A stretch of 49,845 nt of DNA from Bacteroidota bacterium (GTDB lineage: Bacteria > Bacteroidota > Bacteroidia > Chitinophagales > Saprospiraceae): contig JAHEAR010000026.1 of assembly GCA_024642665.1 (NCBI GenBank), forward strand, positions 1 through 49,845. The letters run 5' to 3'. The notes under the pieces were generated by a model. The model did no database searches. It was not told where the DNA came from and was given only the letters and a program-made list of their open reading frames with translations. The position numbers and the translations under genes were made by a program. Below, piece by piece: positions 35,509 through 45,342 of this stretch; positions within the stretch are counted from its first letter, which is position 1; every line of letters starts with the position of its first letter.

Positions 35509-36954
35509 CTACTCTATTTGGGCATTGGTCCATTTTAAGAAATCAAAAAACTCGAATGCATGATTTTTATCGGGATCAAGTCGAATAGGAGTCAGGCGTT
35601 TACTTAAAACAATCAGCAGACGCCCCTTCTGTTCCGGCGTTTTAGCCACTTTCCTAAAAAACTGGATAAAGACCGAAGCTAATTCATCATACTTTTGTTT
35701 CCTTTTCAGATCCTTACATATAGATTCTACTTCATTGTTAATCAGATCAAACCACCCAAGTTCCATATGCGTAATCAACAAAAATAGTTTTGCATGGATC
35801 AAGGTATAATCCAACACGCCCGTCGTAAACCAAAAATTTAACCAATCGATCGTATCGGAAAACCGTTGGGTTATAATTCCAGCTCGGGAAAGTTCCAGCA
35901 TCGTTCGATTAATCTGGGTTGCACCCATTTTAATATGATTTTCCTGTACGAACTGCCAGGTACTGTCAATAAGTGCGTTGAAAGAGTTCGTATCATTAGT
36001 ACGGTAAGATAATTCAAGTTGCCTTACGTATTTAATATAGCTGATATAAATCTGATCCAGCAGTTGATCTTTTTCAAGCACCACAAGTTTTGAAAGTGTT
36101 GCGGAAAAGGTTTTAGAATCTCCCAGTAATGCGGAGAAAAATAAATAATTACTAAGCGTTGAAAGGATTTTTGATTTCTTAAAAAGTTCGGGATTTGTTT
36201 CTAGAAAGTGTAAATATTCTGCCGAATACTTTTGGCCATCTTTATAATTTCTCGTTATATAATGAATAAACTCCCGTATGTAAAACCAGTGCTCCTTAGC
36301 CGTTAAGCTCAGTACCTGATGCTCATTTTTAATCAAGGGATGATTGAATATCTCCGGATACTGCTTTTTGTCATTGATAAACATCGCAGAGAATTGCAAT
36401 TCCCTGACTTGTTCACGTAAAAGGCGTAATTCATTCAGGTTCTGGATCTGCTTGTAAATGTGATTCCGTTCCAATTGAAGATCCGCAAGTTGCCTGGTAA
36501 ACCCAAGGATACCTTCATTGAAAAGTATTTCCTCTTCAAGTTGAATCAACTTTAGGATAATCGTAAAATCCTCTTGTTTATAGGCGAGTGTTTTAGCTTT
36601 TAACAAGATTTTTAACGCCTGTTTTCGAAAGTCCTTATCAATTAAAACATCAATAAACAGCAGTGTTTTCTGCAATTTCAGATAAGGTGTGCTATCTAAT
36701 GTATAATTGATCAGACTCTTTAATATCAGCTCCTGCAAGTAATTGAGTTCAGAGCTAAGATGCTTGCCCATCGCTTCGTCACGAAACTTGTCATGTAATA
36801 TGCGGGCATCATACGATTCCAGTTGCGTCAGAAATTCATATAATCTCAGGTAATTCTTGCTATCGTCTCCTCCGTATAATTTCGTAAACCTTTTGAAATA
36901 TGCTTTTTCCCTGGTGGTCAGGCTATGAACGAGATTATAGACAAAAGCACTCAT
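35509..36954 (-). CDS. Large helical cytoplasmic protein, unknown
   Basis: A 481-aa protein with no signal or membrane segment, almost wholly alpha-helical, rich in Leu, Lys and Tyr. It opens with MSAFVYNLVHSLTTREKAYF and KRFTKLYGGDDSKNYLRLYE; this LTxREKxYFKRF opening resembles other large helical Bacteroidota hypotheticals. Tandem helical pairs suggest a TPR-like solenoid, for example ILKLIQLEEEILF and TFSATLSKLVVLEKDQLLDQ. No enzyme motif is visible. The ATG at 36954 is preferred to a TTG at 36975. A TATCTTTG element at 37050-37057 on the minus strand would give a leader of roughly 90 nt. Confidence 0.7.
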   Translation of the reverse strand: MSAFVYNLVHSLTTREKAYFKRFTKLYGGDDSKNYLRLYEFLTQLESYDARILHDKFRDEAMGKHLSSELNYLQELILKSLINYTLDSTPYLKLQKTLLFIDVLIDKDFRKQALKILLKAKTLAYKQEDFTIILKLIQLEEEILFNEGILGFTRQLADLQLERNHIYKQIQNLNELRLLREQVRELQFSAMFINDKKQYPEIFNHPLIKNEHQVLSLTAKEHWFYIREFIHYITRNYKDGQKYSAEYLHFLETNPELFKKSKILSTLSNYLFFSALLGDSKTFSATLSKLVVLEKDQLLDQIYISYIKYVRQLELSYRTNDTNSFNALIDSTWQFVQENHIKMGATQINRTMLELSRAGIITQRFSDTIDWLNFWFTTGVLDYTLIHAKLFLLITHMELGWFDLINNEVESICKDLKRKQKYDELASVFIQFFRKVAKTPEQKGRLLIVLSKRLTPIRLDPDKNHAFEFFDFLKWTNAQIE

Positions 36955-36975
36955 TTGAGTTCCATTTTTATGCAA

Positions 36976-37345
36976 GTAAAGTAGCCAATTTTTATAAGCA
37001 AACAGTTATTAAATCGTCGATTATAACAATCCGCGCCCAGGAATCGGGGCAAAGATAAAGGCTTTTCAAAAAGATTAATTCAGGCATATAATCAACATAT
37101 ATATTCTATTAAATTGATTATATGCTATATACACATTAATATTTTTTCATATACTAATTTTTGTATAAAAAGGCCTGAACACCAAAACAGTACAAATTAA
37201 CGCCGCTGGTAAAAAAGAAATCCTAAAAAACAGGAGAAACGTCAGAAAAAGCAAGTTCCACAAATTCTGAAATTTATCCTGACCAGGACTATTTCAAATA
37301 ATTACTTTCATCCACCGATTATTTCTAAATCTAATTTTTTAAAGC
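36976..37345. other. Intergenic region between two divergent genes
   Basis: About 370 nt, AT-rich in the middle (37080-37170), holding the minus-strand -7 element at 37050-37057. No coding frame or repeat tract is supported. The plus-strand promoter of the 37346 gene was not clear; TACTTTCA near 37305 is a poor match to TAnnTTTG. Confidence 0.4.
37050..37057 (-). promoter_or_regulatory. TATCTTTG -7 element for the 35509-36954 gene
   Basis: Exact TAnnTTTG match on the minus strand, 95 nt before the ATG at 36954. Unlike yjjG, the spacing leaves a real leader. Confidence 0.4.
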
Positions 37346-39538
37346 ATGAAAGCATTCTTTACTCTTCTTTTTACAATTCTAATCAATTGCGTAGCAGGAT
37401 TAGCTCAACTTCCGGATGGAACCCTTGTGCCGGATTTTACTGCTACCGACATTAATGGCAATACCTGGAATCTCTACGATCTTCTTGACGAGGGAAAAAC
37501 AGTTGTGCTTGATGTTTCAGCGACATGGTGTGGTCCTTGCTGGAGTTACCACACTTCCGGTGCATTGGAAGAACTCTATACTTTATATGGTCCTGATGGT
37601 ACTGATGAAATGATGGTTTTCATGATTGAAGGGGATCCTTCTACCAATTTAGATTGTTTGTATGACTTGCCGGGCTGTAACAGCACTACACTTGGTGACT
37701 GGACAGACGGAATAGAGTATCCCATCATTAATAATGACACGTTGGCTGACTTACTGGAAATCAATTATTATCCGACACTTTATCATATCTGCCCAAGTCG
37801 CTATTTAACTGAACTTCCTCAAACAGGAGCTGCTGAAATTTATTCGATGAATGCATCATGTCCATCCATACTGGGTGAAAACAATGCCTCTGTTGTTGCT
37901 TATACAGGTTTTTCGGGAGACTTCTGCGGAGATGTATCATTCTCTCCTTCTATAAAAATCCAAAACCTTGGCAACCAATCACTGACAAACGCAACGGCTG
38001 AATTCCTCCTTAATGGAATGCTTGAGCAAACCATTGAGTGGACCGGAAATCTGGAAACCTTTGGAGTGGCTGATATCGTATTTGAAACCATCACCATTTC
38101 AAGTGATGCCGCTATCCAAATAAATATCACTTCTGTAAACAACACAACAGATGATGATAACACAAATAACATGACATCAGCACAGGCAACTGCTTCTGAT
38201 ATTGCTACGGACCAAAACTTTCTTACACTCGAACTAAAAACAGATAAATACCCAACAGAAACGTATTGGGAATTTAGGAATTCCGATGGGAATGTTTTAT
38301 ATGCCGGAGGGAATGGAACAGTTGCCGGTGGTCAGAGTAGTATTGGAGCCTATACCGAAACGAATTATGTCTATACCATCGAAATTCCATTGCCTGGTGA
38401 TGATTGTTATAATTTCAAAATTTATGACGCATACGGAGATGGGATTTGTTGTACAGAAGGTGACGGTTATTACAAGATTTCAGACCAATTGAATAATATC
38501 CTTCAGGAAGGTGGTGCCTTCGGCTATGAGGAAGTCAAATATTTTAGTCTGTTGAATGCCGATACCATAAAAAACAATGCTGCGATAACAAGGTATAGTG
38601 GAGAATCCGGTTCTTTTTGTTTTGAATATGAATACTCCCCGGAACTTATCATATTAAACCAAGGGACCCAGACTATCACTACAGCTACCATTGAAATCTC
38701 CAATAATGAAGGTGTACTTGCAACCGAAGAATGGATCGGAAATATCCTTTCCGGAAGGTTAGGAAAAATCACACTTAGCCCGCTGTCAATTAATGAATCA
38801 ACTGATCTTACTTTTACAATTATAAATATTAATGACGAGCCGGATACCCTGAATTACCAAAACAGCATTTCCACCAGTTTCTATAATTACTATACAGAAT
38901 CCAGTCAATTGGAATTAGAGTTACAGATACATACGTATGCGTATGAAATTTATTGGCAATTTACAGACTCCGAAGGAACCATACTGGCCTCCGGGGGAAA
39001 TGAACTTGTCGGTCCAAATGGAGGTGGTCTGCGAGTGGCTAAGGAAAATGATCCGGGTGCTTATCCAAATGAGCAACTTGTTCAAGAGACCATTACTATT
39101 CCATCAAAATCCAGCGACTGTTATGAATTACTTATAGTAGATGACTGGGGGGATGGCCTGGTTGAGGGGATGGGAGGCTATGTAAAAATTTCGGACAACG
39201 AAGGAAACATTCTGTTTGACCGGAATTTGGATAATATTCGCTTTATCGTTGATCAGACTTATGTTGAAGGAAATACAAATACTACGGCTACCTTAAATCC
39301 TGAAGATTTAAACAAATTTAATATGTACCCAAATCCCGCAAATGATAAGGTATATATTTCATCCAACGCTTTTATGCAAGGTGTCGAAATAAGAAATTCT
39401 TCGAATCAGGTAGTCTATTCATTTGATCCAAATGCTGATCGATGTTCAATAGACATTTCCTGGTTATCCTCGGGGATATATTTTGTAACGACGCTATCAG
39501 ATGATTGTGTTACGACTAAAAAATTAGTTGTCGACTAA
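37346..39538 (+). CDS. T9SS-secreted thioredoxin-fold fusion protein
   Basis: A 730-aa precursor. The signal is FFTLLFTILINCVAGLA. A thioredoxin/TlpA domain follows (about 25-175) with VLDVSATWCGPCWSYH, active Cys 62 and 65. Two similar copies of a longer unit come next: a CARDB-like beta module (SPSIKIQNLGNQSLTNATAE; SPELIILNQGTQTITTATIE) followed by a second module (YPTETYWEFRNSDGNVLY and AYEIYWQFTDSEGTILAS) that ends in a DGxGDGI-type loop (DAYGDGICCTEGDGY; DDWGDGLVEGMGGY). The C-terminus, from MYPNPANDKVYI to TKKLVVD, is a type A T9SS sorting domain. A surface or extracellular disulfide enzyme is likely; the target is unknown. Confidence 0.85.
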   Translation: MKAFFTLLFTILINCVAGLAQLPDGTLVPDFTATDINGNTWNLYDLLDEGKTVVLDVSATWCGPCWSYHTSGALEELYTLYGPDGTDEMMVFMIEGDPSTNLDCLYDLPGCNSTTLGDWTDGIEYPIINNDTLADLLEINYYPTLYHICPSRYLTELPQTGAAEIYSMNASCPSILGENNASVVAYTGFSGDFCGDVSFSPSIKIQNLGNQSLTNATAEFLLNGMLEQTIEWTGNLETFGVADIVFETITISSDAAIQINITSVNNTTDDDNTNNMTSAQATASDIATDQNFLTLELKTDKYPTETYWEFRNSDGNVLYAGGNGTVAGGQSSIGAYTETNYVYTIEIPLPGDDCYNFKIYDAYGDGICCTEGDGYYKISDQLNNILQEGGAFGYEEVKYFSLLNADTIKNNAAITRYSGESGSFCFEYEYSPELIILNQGTQTITTATIEISNNEGVLATEEWIGNILSGRLGKITLSPLSINESTDLTFTIININDEPDTLNYQNSISTSFYNYYTESSQLELELQIHTYAYEIYWQFTDSEGTILASGGNELVGPNGGGLRVAKENDPGAYPNEQLVQETITIPSKSSDCYELLIVDDWGDGLVEGMGGYVKISDNEGNILFDRNLDNIRFIVDQTYVEGNTNTTATLNPEDLNKFNMYPNPANDKVYISSNAFMQGVEIRNSSNQVVYSFDPNADRCSIDISWLSSGIYFVTTLSDDCVTTKKLVVD

Positions 39539-39556
39539 CTGGTATATGGGTAGCAT

Positions 39557-39594
39557 TTTCCAGGAGGATAACTTTTCTGACATCCTTCTGGAAA
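39557..39594 (+). other. 13-bp inverted repeat after the 37346 gene
   Basis: TTTCCAGGAGGAT (39557-39569) against ATCCTTCTGGAAA (39582-39594), one G-T wobble, 12-nt loop, no T-run. It sits 19 nt after the stop and before the perfect terminator. It may protect the mRNA 3' end. Confidence 0.4.
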
Positions 39595-39652
39595 TCGATG
39601 CTAAAAAATCCAAGCCACCAGAGCGTTGATAAACCAGTCTACCATACTGGCA

Positions 39653-39694
39653 ATAATAAAAAAGGGTTCACATGAGTGAACCCTTTTTTATTAT
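39653..39694. terminator. Perfect 19-bp bidirectional terminator
   Basis: 39653-39671 and 39676-39694 are exact reverse complements around the loop ATGA, with a GGGTTCAC core and A/T runs on both sides. It lies between two convergent genes (ends at 39538 and 39712) and can stop both. Confidence 0.9.
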
Positions 39695-39711
39695 CATCTG
39701 ATGTTGTTTCG

Positions 39712-41424
39712 TCAACTCTCCTTACCATCTTTCTGATCCTCTTCGCCTTCTTTCATATCAGACTTCACCTGTTCAAATTTTTCTTTCATCTCCTCCGCCA
39801 GATGCTTTGCTCCTTCTTTTATAGTCTCAAATTTCTCCTTGGCATCTTTCTTTAACTCTTCTACTATCTCTCCCAGATCCTCTATTTTTTCGTCCGTCTG
39901 CTCCTTAAGATGATGCAGCTTTTCTTTGGTCTTTTCACTTAACCCAAGTGTTTCATCCATATGCGATGCTTTTTCTTTCGCTTCATCCGCCAGATGACTA
40001 GCTTTCTCCTTCAATTTTTCAGCCAGATGCTTTGCACTTTCTTTCAGCTCATTGGCCTTTTCTTTTGCCTCTCCTGCGCCTTCTTTAAAGGATTCTTCGA
40101 TATGATCTCCTACCACTGAAGCTACCGCACCAATACTGTCGGCAAGATCAGTCAGCGATTCCCCCATTGTCTCGCGAATGGCATCCATCATGGACTCCTT
40201 CGGTTTCTTCTTAGCCGATTTAGCTTTCTGCTCTGCAATCGCCTGAGCTGCTTTTTCAAGTGATTCGGCATCGACCTGATCTGCCTGCTCACTGATCGTA
40301 TCTGCTATTTTCTGCTTGACGGTTTCCTTTGCCTCTTTAATCTCTTCTTTGCGCTGCTTTTCCTTGAGTTGCTCTTCCTGGAATTTCTTTTCACGTTCTA
40401 TGCGGCTTTCCAGGTCAGTCTTTGTCTTCAACATTTCTGCTAACTTCTCATTCTTAGAATTGACCCTTTCGTCGATCATTTTGATCTTGGCCATGCGAAT
40501 CTGTGCTTCCAGTTGCCCTTCAGTATGTGCGATACGATTATCCTGAAAAATTTTGTCTTTATTATCGCGATTGATCGATTTCTCCATTTTATCAATAGCA
40601 GAAAGCAAGCCCTGATACCGCCTGTCCAGTCGATCGAGTGTAGACGTATCTTTTGTGCTTTTTTCCCCAAAGCGTTTTTCTTTTACAGCCTTAAAAGCAT
40701 TGTCAATGCGCTTCCAGATTTTGGATCTGTCTGCTCTGGACAATTGCGCTTCTTTAAATTCCTGTTGAAGTCGTTTGAGATCATTAAATAAGGGTTGCAA
40801 TCCCATCCCTCCTTTTATTTTTTCCTCAACGGCATCTAATTTATTATTAAACGTATTGGCAAACTCATTCGATACTTTATCGGTTTCATTGTCAAGACTC
40901 TTTCGCAGGTTTTTTAGTTGCGTAAAAATATCATTCGTCATTTCGCGCAGTTCCTGCCCATGATCACGCATTAGGGTCTTATCAAAAATATTCTTTTGTA
41001 CCCGCTCCCATACCTGCTTCATTTCTTCCCAGAGATGGTTGCTATAGTTATCAGCATTTTTGAGTTTCTCGCTGATTTCTTTTAATTCAGAATGAAACGA
41101 TTGGTACAACCTGTTGGACAAAACCACAAAATGCCATTCGGTTTGCGCCCGCTGGATGATGTCCATACGATCCACTTTCAGATTATCCGGCAACAGGGAA
41201 TCTACAGCGGTCAGCGGTCTTACAAGATGTACATATCCTTCAGGAAATGGCACCTCATGTTCTTCGCGCCATTCATTAAGCATCAGGTTATAAAATTCTT
41301 CCGTGGTGGATTCAAAGGGAAAAGTAAAAACATCTACTTCGTTAGCATCTGCCCTTAGCCCAATGGCGATTAGCACCTTCTTGTTTTCTTCTGCGGTTCC
41401 CCACATGACAATTCTCGTCTTCAT
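39712..41424 (-). CDS. Long coiled-coil protein with LEA-like C-terminus
   Basis: A 570-aa soluble protein, no signal or membrane helix. The first 100 residues are a small alpha/beta domain (TRIVMWGTAEENKKVLIAIG, VDVFTFPFESTTEEFYNLML) that I do not recognise. From 100 to about 400 there are long Lys/Glu helices with coiled-coil pattern, including a stretch that resembles the DUF349 helix (SRADRSKIWKRIDNAFKAVK). From 430 on, 11-residue-type repeats appear (KEKASHLADEAKEKASHMDE, AKEKFETIKEGAKHLAEEMK), as in LEA proteins. A TACAATTG near-consensus -7 lies 21 nt upstream of the ATG. The gene is alone between asd and the terminator. A structural or stress-protective role is a guess. Confidence 0.75.
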   Translation of the reverse strand: MKTRIVMWGTAEENKKVLIAIGLRADANEVDVFTFPFESTTEEFYNLMLNEWREEHEVPFPEGYVHLVRPLTAVDSLLPDNLKVDRMDIIQRAQTEWHFVVLSNRLYQSFHSELKEISEKLKNADNYSNHLWEEMKQVWERVQKNIFDKTLMRDHGQELREMTNDIFTQLKNLRKSLDNETDKVSNEFANTFNNKLDAVEEKIKGGMGLQPLFNDLKRLQQEFKEAQLSRADRSKIWKRIDNAFKAVKEKRFGEKSTKDTSTLDRLDRRYQGLLSAIDKMEKSINRDNKDKIFQDNRIAHTEGQLEAQIRMAKIKMIDERVNSKNEKLAEMLKTKTDLESRIEREKKFQEEQLKEKQRKEEIKEAKETVKQKIADTISEQADQVDAESLEKAAQAIAEQKAKSAKKKPKESMMDAIRETMGESLTDLADSIGAVASVVGDHIEESFKEGAGEAKEKANELKESAKHLAEKLKEKASHLADEAKEKASHMDETLGLSEKTKEKLHHLKEQTDEKIEDLGEIVEELKKDAKEKFETIKEGAKHLAEEMKEKFEQVKSDMKEGEEDQKDGKES

Positions 41425-41543
41425 TGCGTTCGTTTTTTAATAGTACAATTGTATCGTTCAATCATTTAGACTGGTGTTTCGCACCGTCCTTTACATATCT
41501 GGTATTTCTCTTTACTATATGTTGAATGTTGTAAAGTTCCTCT

Positions 41544-42575
41544 TTATTGTCCTGATTCGGCGAGAAAGCCTTCTTTTTCTGCCTTTAAAATACCCCTCTC
41601 TACCAGGACTTCTGCTATTTGAACAGCGTTTGTAGCTGCCCCTTTCCTTAAATTGTCGGCCACAACGAATAAATTCCAGCATCGCTCACGGGATTCATCT
41701 TTGCGAATTCTGCCTACCCAAACAACATCTCTGCCATCCGCCAAAGCGGGCATTGGATATTGATTAGCGGCCGGATCATCATAAAGCTTTATCCCCGGTG
41801 CATCGGCAAGGATTTGTTTGATTTCTGAAGCCTGTGTCTCGGAATCCAACTCAATATTGACAGCCTCACTGTGTCCGGCAATCACCGGCACGCGCACTGC
41901 GGTGGCCGTCACCGGCATATCCGCTACACCCATAATTTTCCGTGTCTCGTATACCAGCTTCATCTCTTCGCGCGTATAATCATTGTCCAGAAATACATCG
42001 CAATGCGGTATGCAATTAGCATAAATCTGATGTGGATACACCATAGCAACATCACTTGCACCTCTTGCTTCCTCATAAAATTGTTGCACAGCTTTCATGC
42101 CAGTGCCGGAAACAGCCTGATAGGTGGAAACTATAATTCGTTTGATCCCAAACTTCTGATGAATTGGATTCAGGGCCACCACCAATTGGATGGTGCTGCA
42201 ATTGGGATTGGCTATAATCTTGTCATTTTCGGTCAGCACGTGTGCATTCACTTCCGGCACCACGAGCGGAACACCTTCCTCCATCCGCCAGGCGGATGAA
42301 TTATCTATGACGGTGCAGCCTGTTTTTGCAAACTCAGGAGCCCATTCTTTAGAGACACTCCCCCCGGCGGAAAACAATGCGATATCAGGATTGGCCGCGA
42401 TACCATCCGCCATAGAAACGATAGGATATTCAATTCCGCGAAATGTAACTTTCTTGCCTACCGAATGACTGGAGGCGACTGGAATTAATACAGAAACAGG
42501 AAAAGCCCTTTCCTCAAGGACTTTAAGCATCATTTGCCCAACCAGGCCTGTAGCGCCTACAACGGCTATTTTCAT
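41544..42575 (-). CDS. asd: Aspartate-semialdehyde dehydrogenase
   Basis: A 343-aa NADP-dependent enzyme forming aspartate semialdehyde from aspartyl phosphate, at the branch to lysine/diaminopimelate, threonine and methionine. The N-terminal Rossmann loop is VGATGLVGQMML, and the catalytic Cys126 lies in NPNCSTIQ. AVSGTGMKAVQQ and VPVIAGHSEAVNIEL continue the core, and the catalytic His is in that last piece. Length and order are normal. An exact TACCTTTG -7 (42601-42608) gives a 20-odd-nt leader. It diverges from the lamin-tail gene; no other gene of the pathway is nearby. Confidence 0.95.
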   Translation of the reverse strand: MKIAVVGATGLVGQMMLKVLEERAFPVSVLIPVASSHSVGKKVTFRGIEYPIVSMADGIAANPDIALFSAGGSVSKEWAPEFAKTGCTVIDNSSAWRMEEGVPLVVPEVNAHVLTENDKIIANPNCSTIQLVVALNPIHQKFGIKRIIVSTYQAVSGTGMKAVQQFYEEARGASDVAMVYPHQIYANCIPHCDVFLDNDYTREEMKLVYETRKIMGVADMPVTATAVRVPVIAGHSEAVNIELDSETQASEIKQILADAPGIKLYDDPAANQYPMPALADGRDVVWVGRIRKDESRERCWNLFVVADNLRKGAATNAVQIAEVLVERGILKAEKEGFLAESGQ

Positions 42576-42600
42576 TTGATTGATTGATTTTCGTGAATTA

Positions 42601-42608
42601 CAAAGGTA
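42601..42608 (-). promoter_or_regulatory. TACCTTTG -7 element of asd
   Basis: Exact TAnnTTTG match on the minus strand, 25 nt before the ATG at 42575. This is the usual spacing for a leader-bearing transcript, in contrast to the 4-6 nt promoters. Confidence 0.5.
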
Positions 42609-42721
42609 ATGAGTCTATTTTTAAAACCAACTTGCTCAATGACAACTGCTTATCCCTAATTTATACCAGTAATTTACTAAAAAAACCCCACGTGCTTTTG
42701 ATTTTGGAGTACCTTCGAAAC

Positions 42722-45289
42722 ATGAAATTGCGTTTACTGTTTTATTTATCTGTATGGTTGATTTCAATCCCGGTTTTTGGTCAATTCTCTACTGATTTTT
42801 CTGAAGGAAATCTGGACATTTGGCAAGGAGACCAAGCCAATTTCATCATCAATACAAGTGAGCAACTGCAATTAAATGCGCCTGAAGGTTCCACCGCTTC
42901 TTGGTTATACACCCCTGTCACCTACGTTGACAGCATGGTTTGGGAGTTTTATGTTAATCTTACGTTTGCCCCTTCCACCAGCAATCAGCTCAAAATATAC
43001 CTCGGGGTCACCTCCGCTGATCTGGCCACTGCTTCCGGATATTTTCTGGAAATCGGCGCCAGTGGGGACCAGGATCCATTAGAGCTCAAATACTTAAATA
43101 ACGGAATCAGTGAATCGCTTGCTGCCTCTTCCCCCGGACTGGTTGGTTCCGACCCTGTCGAACTGGTGATACGAGTGGTCAAAAAAGAAAATGGTGTTTG
43201 GCAAGTGTATAAGGTAAATGGAATCTCGGCAGATCTTCTATTCTCGACGATGCATAACATACTTCCACTAAGTCAAATGTTTGTTTTTGGATTTGATTGT
43301 AAATACACCAGCACGCGTCGGGACAAATTTTTCTTTGATGATATTTCTATTTTACCCCTTGTCGCCGATACTGTCCGACCGACCTGCCAAAGTTTGAGTG
43401 TATTAAATGCTAAATCAGTAGCACTCACCTTCGACGAATTACTTGATGAAAACACAGCTCTCACCTCGTCTAATTATATTCTTTCGCCGGGCAATGTACC
43501 ACCGAATGACGTAGAAATAAATCAACCGCAAGTGATACTCACCTGGCAGGATGACTTTGTGAGTCAACAAGAATATACAATAGTTGTACAAGGTGTTGCG
43601 GATCAAGTCGGGAATACTATATTACCAGTTGAGAAAAGCTTCACGTACGTAAAAATTGATGCAGCCGAGGCCAATGAAATTCTAATCACCGAAATCATGG
43701 CGGACCCCACTCCCGCTATCGGACTGCCGGAAGATGAATATTTAGAAATTTACAATTCCAGTGATCATGTCTTCAGGCTTTCGGACTATTCGCTTCAGGT
43801 TGGCTCAAGCAAACGATCACTACCGGATGAATTACTCCAGCGTGGCGAATATGTGATTCTTTGTGATGAGGATAATGTCTCAGTCTTTGAAAGTTATGGA
43901 CGCACCCTTGGCATGGTAAGTTTTCCGGGACTTACCAATTCAGGGACATCTGTTTCGCTGATAAACAGTGCCGATGATATCTTATATGAAGTTACCTATT
44001 CTATTTCATGGTATGGCGACCCCGCAAAATCTGATGGCGGCTGGTCTCTCGAGATGAAAAATCCGGAACACATTTGCAGTGCTATTGACAACTGGCAGGC
44101 ATCTAAAAATCTCTCCGGCGGCACACCGGGTGTAGTCAATTCGCAATGGGAGATATCCCCTGATGCACAAGGACCGGAACTCGTTTCGTTCTATAGCAAC
44201 TCCCCACAATCTGTCTTACTCCGATTCAATGAAAGCCTGGATCCTGTTTTGATGGAAAATTCATCTGCCTATTCAATCGATCCCGACATAAATATTATTT
44301 CTGCACTTCTCATCGATCCTAAAACGCTTGAAATAACACTGGCCACGCCATTGGAAGAAAATGTGATATACCAATTTCTACCTTTTGATGCTTTTGATTG
44401 TTTAGGAAATGTGTCTGTACATACGGACACGCTTCTTTTTGGATTATCTGCGGACATTGCTCCCGGGGATGTTCTGATTAATGAAATTTTATTTAATCCT
44501 TCCAGCGGAGGAAGTCGATTTATTGAGTTCGTCAATGTCAGTCGAAAGTTTATTGCCCTCAATAAACTTTCGATCGGACGAATAAGCAGTACGCATCAGG
44601 ATATTTTTGCTACCGGTGTGAATGAAATACTTAACCCGGGGCAGTTGGCTGTTTTCACACCTGACCCATCGGATATTCTGTCGCGCTATACTGTACCGAA
44701 TCCCAATCTCCTGTTTTATGCGGCCTTACCGTCATGGAATGATCGCACAGACAATGTTTCCCTACTTTCCGATGGGGAGATTATAGATTCATTTACGTAT
44801 TCATCTTCGTGGCATCTCCCGGTGATAGCCGACCAAAATGGTGTAAGTCTTGAACGCATAGCTCCAGGCTTATCCTCTGTACTCGCCTCCACCTGGCATA
44901 GTGCCTCTTCTGTAAGTGGTTACGCCACTCCGACCAGCACTAATTCGCAGCAAACAAACCTCGAAGTTGAAGCTGAATCGCCTTATACCATTACGAACAG
45001 TGTATTTTCACCTGACGATGATGGTTTTAAAGATTTTCTGGCACTAAATTTTCTATTAGAGACAGGGGACTATATCGGATCGGTATGGGTCTATGACCTT
45101 GAAGGCAGAGATATCATCCAGCTTCTATCTAATGAATCTCTTGGGTCCTCTTCTGTGGTTCAATGGGATGGAAGAAATCAGGAGCAACACCTGGCTGATA
45201 TGGGTATATACGTTTTGTTTATTCAATTATGGGATGCTTCCGGCGATGTGAAACAATATAAAGAAACCTGTGCGCTGGTGAAGCGCTAA
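42722..45289 (+). CDS. Secreted lamin-tail-domain protein
   Basis: An 855-aa precursor with signal LLFYLSVWLISIPVFG. It has an N-terminal laminin-G-like or jelly-roll domain (about 20-215) and Ig-like modules (VALTFDELLDENTALTSSNY and VLLRFNESLDPVLMENSSAY). Two lamin-tail domains follow (ILITEIMADPTPAIGLPEDE near 320; DVLINEILFNPSSGGSRFIE near 580). The last 100 residues begin ITNSVFSPDDDGFKDFLALN and resemble the FlgD-type or gliding-associated C-terminal module, a variant export signal rather than the type A T9SS form. The ATG at 42722 is chosen because it starts the signal peptide; TACCTTCG, one off the -7 consensus, ends 4 nt earlier. Binding or surface matrix function is inferred. Confidence 0.8.
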   Translation: MKLRLLFYLSVWLISIPVFGQFSTDFSEGNLDIWQGDQANFIINTSEQLQLNAPEGSTASWLYTPVTYVDSMVWEFYVNLTFAPSTSNQLKIYLGVTSADLATASGYFLEIGASGDQDPLELKYLNNGISESLAASSPGLVGSDPVELVIRVVKKENGVWQVYKVNGISADLLFSTMHNILPLSQMFVFGFDCKYTSTRRDKFFFDDISILPLVADTVRPTCQSLSVLNAKSVALTFDELLDENTALTSSNYILSPGNVPPNDVEINQPQVILTWQDDFVSQQEYTIVVQGVADQVGNTILPVEKSFTYVKIDAAEANEILITEIMADPTPAIGLPEDEYLEIYNSSDHVFRLSDYSLQVGSSKRSLPDELLQRGEYVILCDEDNVSVFESYGRTLGMVSFPGLTNSGTSVSLINSADDILYEVTYSISWYGDPAKSDGGWSLEMKNPEHICSAIDNWQASKNLSGGTPGVVNSQWEISPDAQGPELVSFYSNSPQSVLLRFNESLDPVLMENSSAYSIDPDINIISALLIDPKTLEITLATPLEENVIYQFLPFDAFDCLGNVSVHTDTLLFGLSADIAPGDVLINEILFNPSSGGSRFIEFVNVSRKFIALNKLSIGRISSTHQDIFATGVNEILNPGQLAVFTPDPSDILSRYTVPNPNLLFYAALPSWNDRTDNVSLLSDGEIIDSFTYSSSWHLPVIADQNGVSLERIAPGLSSVLASTWHSASSVSGYATPTSTNSQQTNLEVEAESPYTITNSVFSPDDDGFKDFLALNFLLETGDYIGSVWVYDLEGRDIIQLLSNESLGSSSVVQWDGRNQEQHLADMGIYVLFIQLWDASGDVKQYKETCALVKR

Positions 45290-45342
45290 TCGATTGATTC
45301 CATTTTAGGAATCCGGATAATTATGAGGAACAAGCAAATAGC

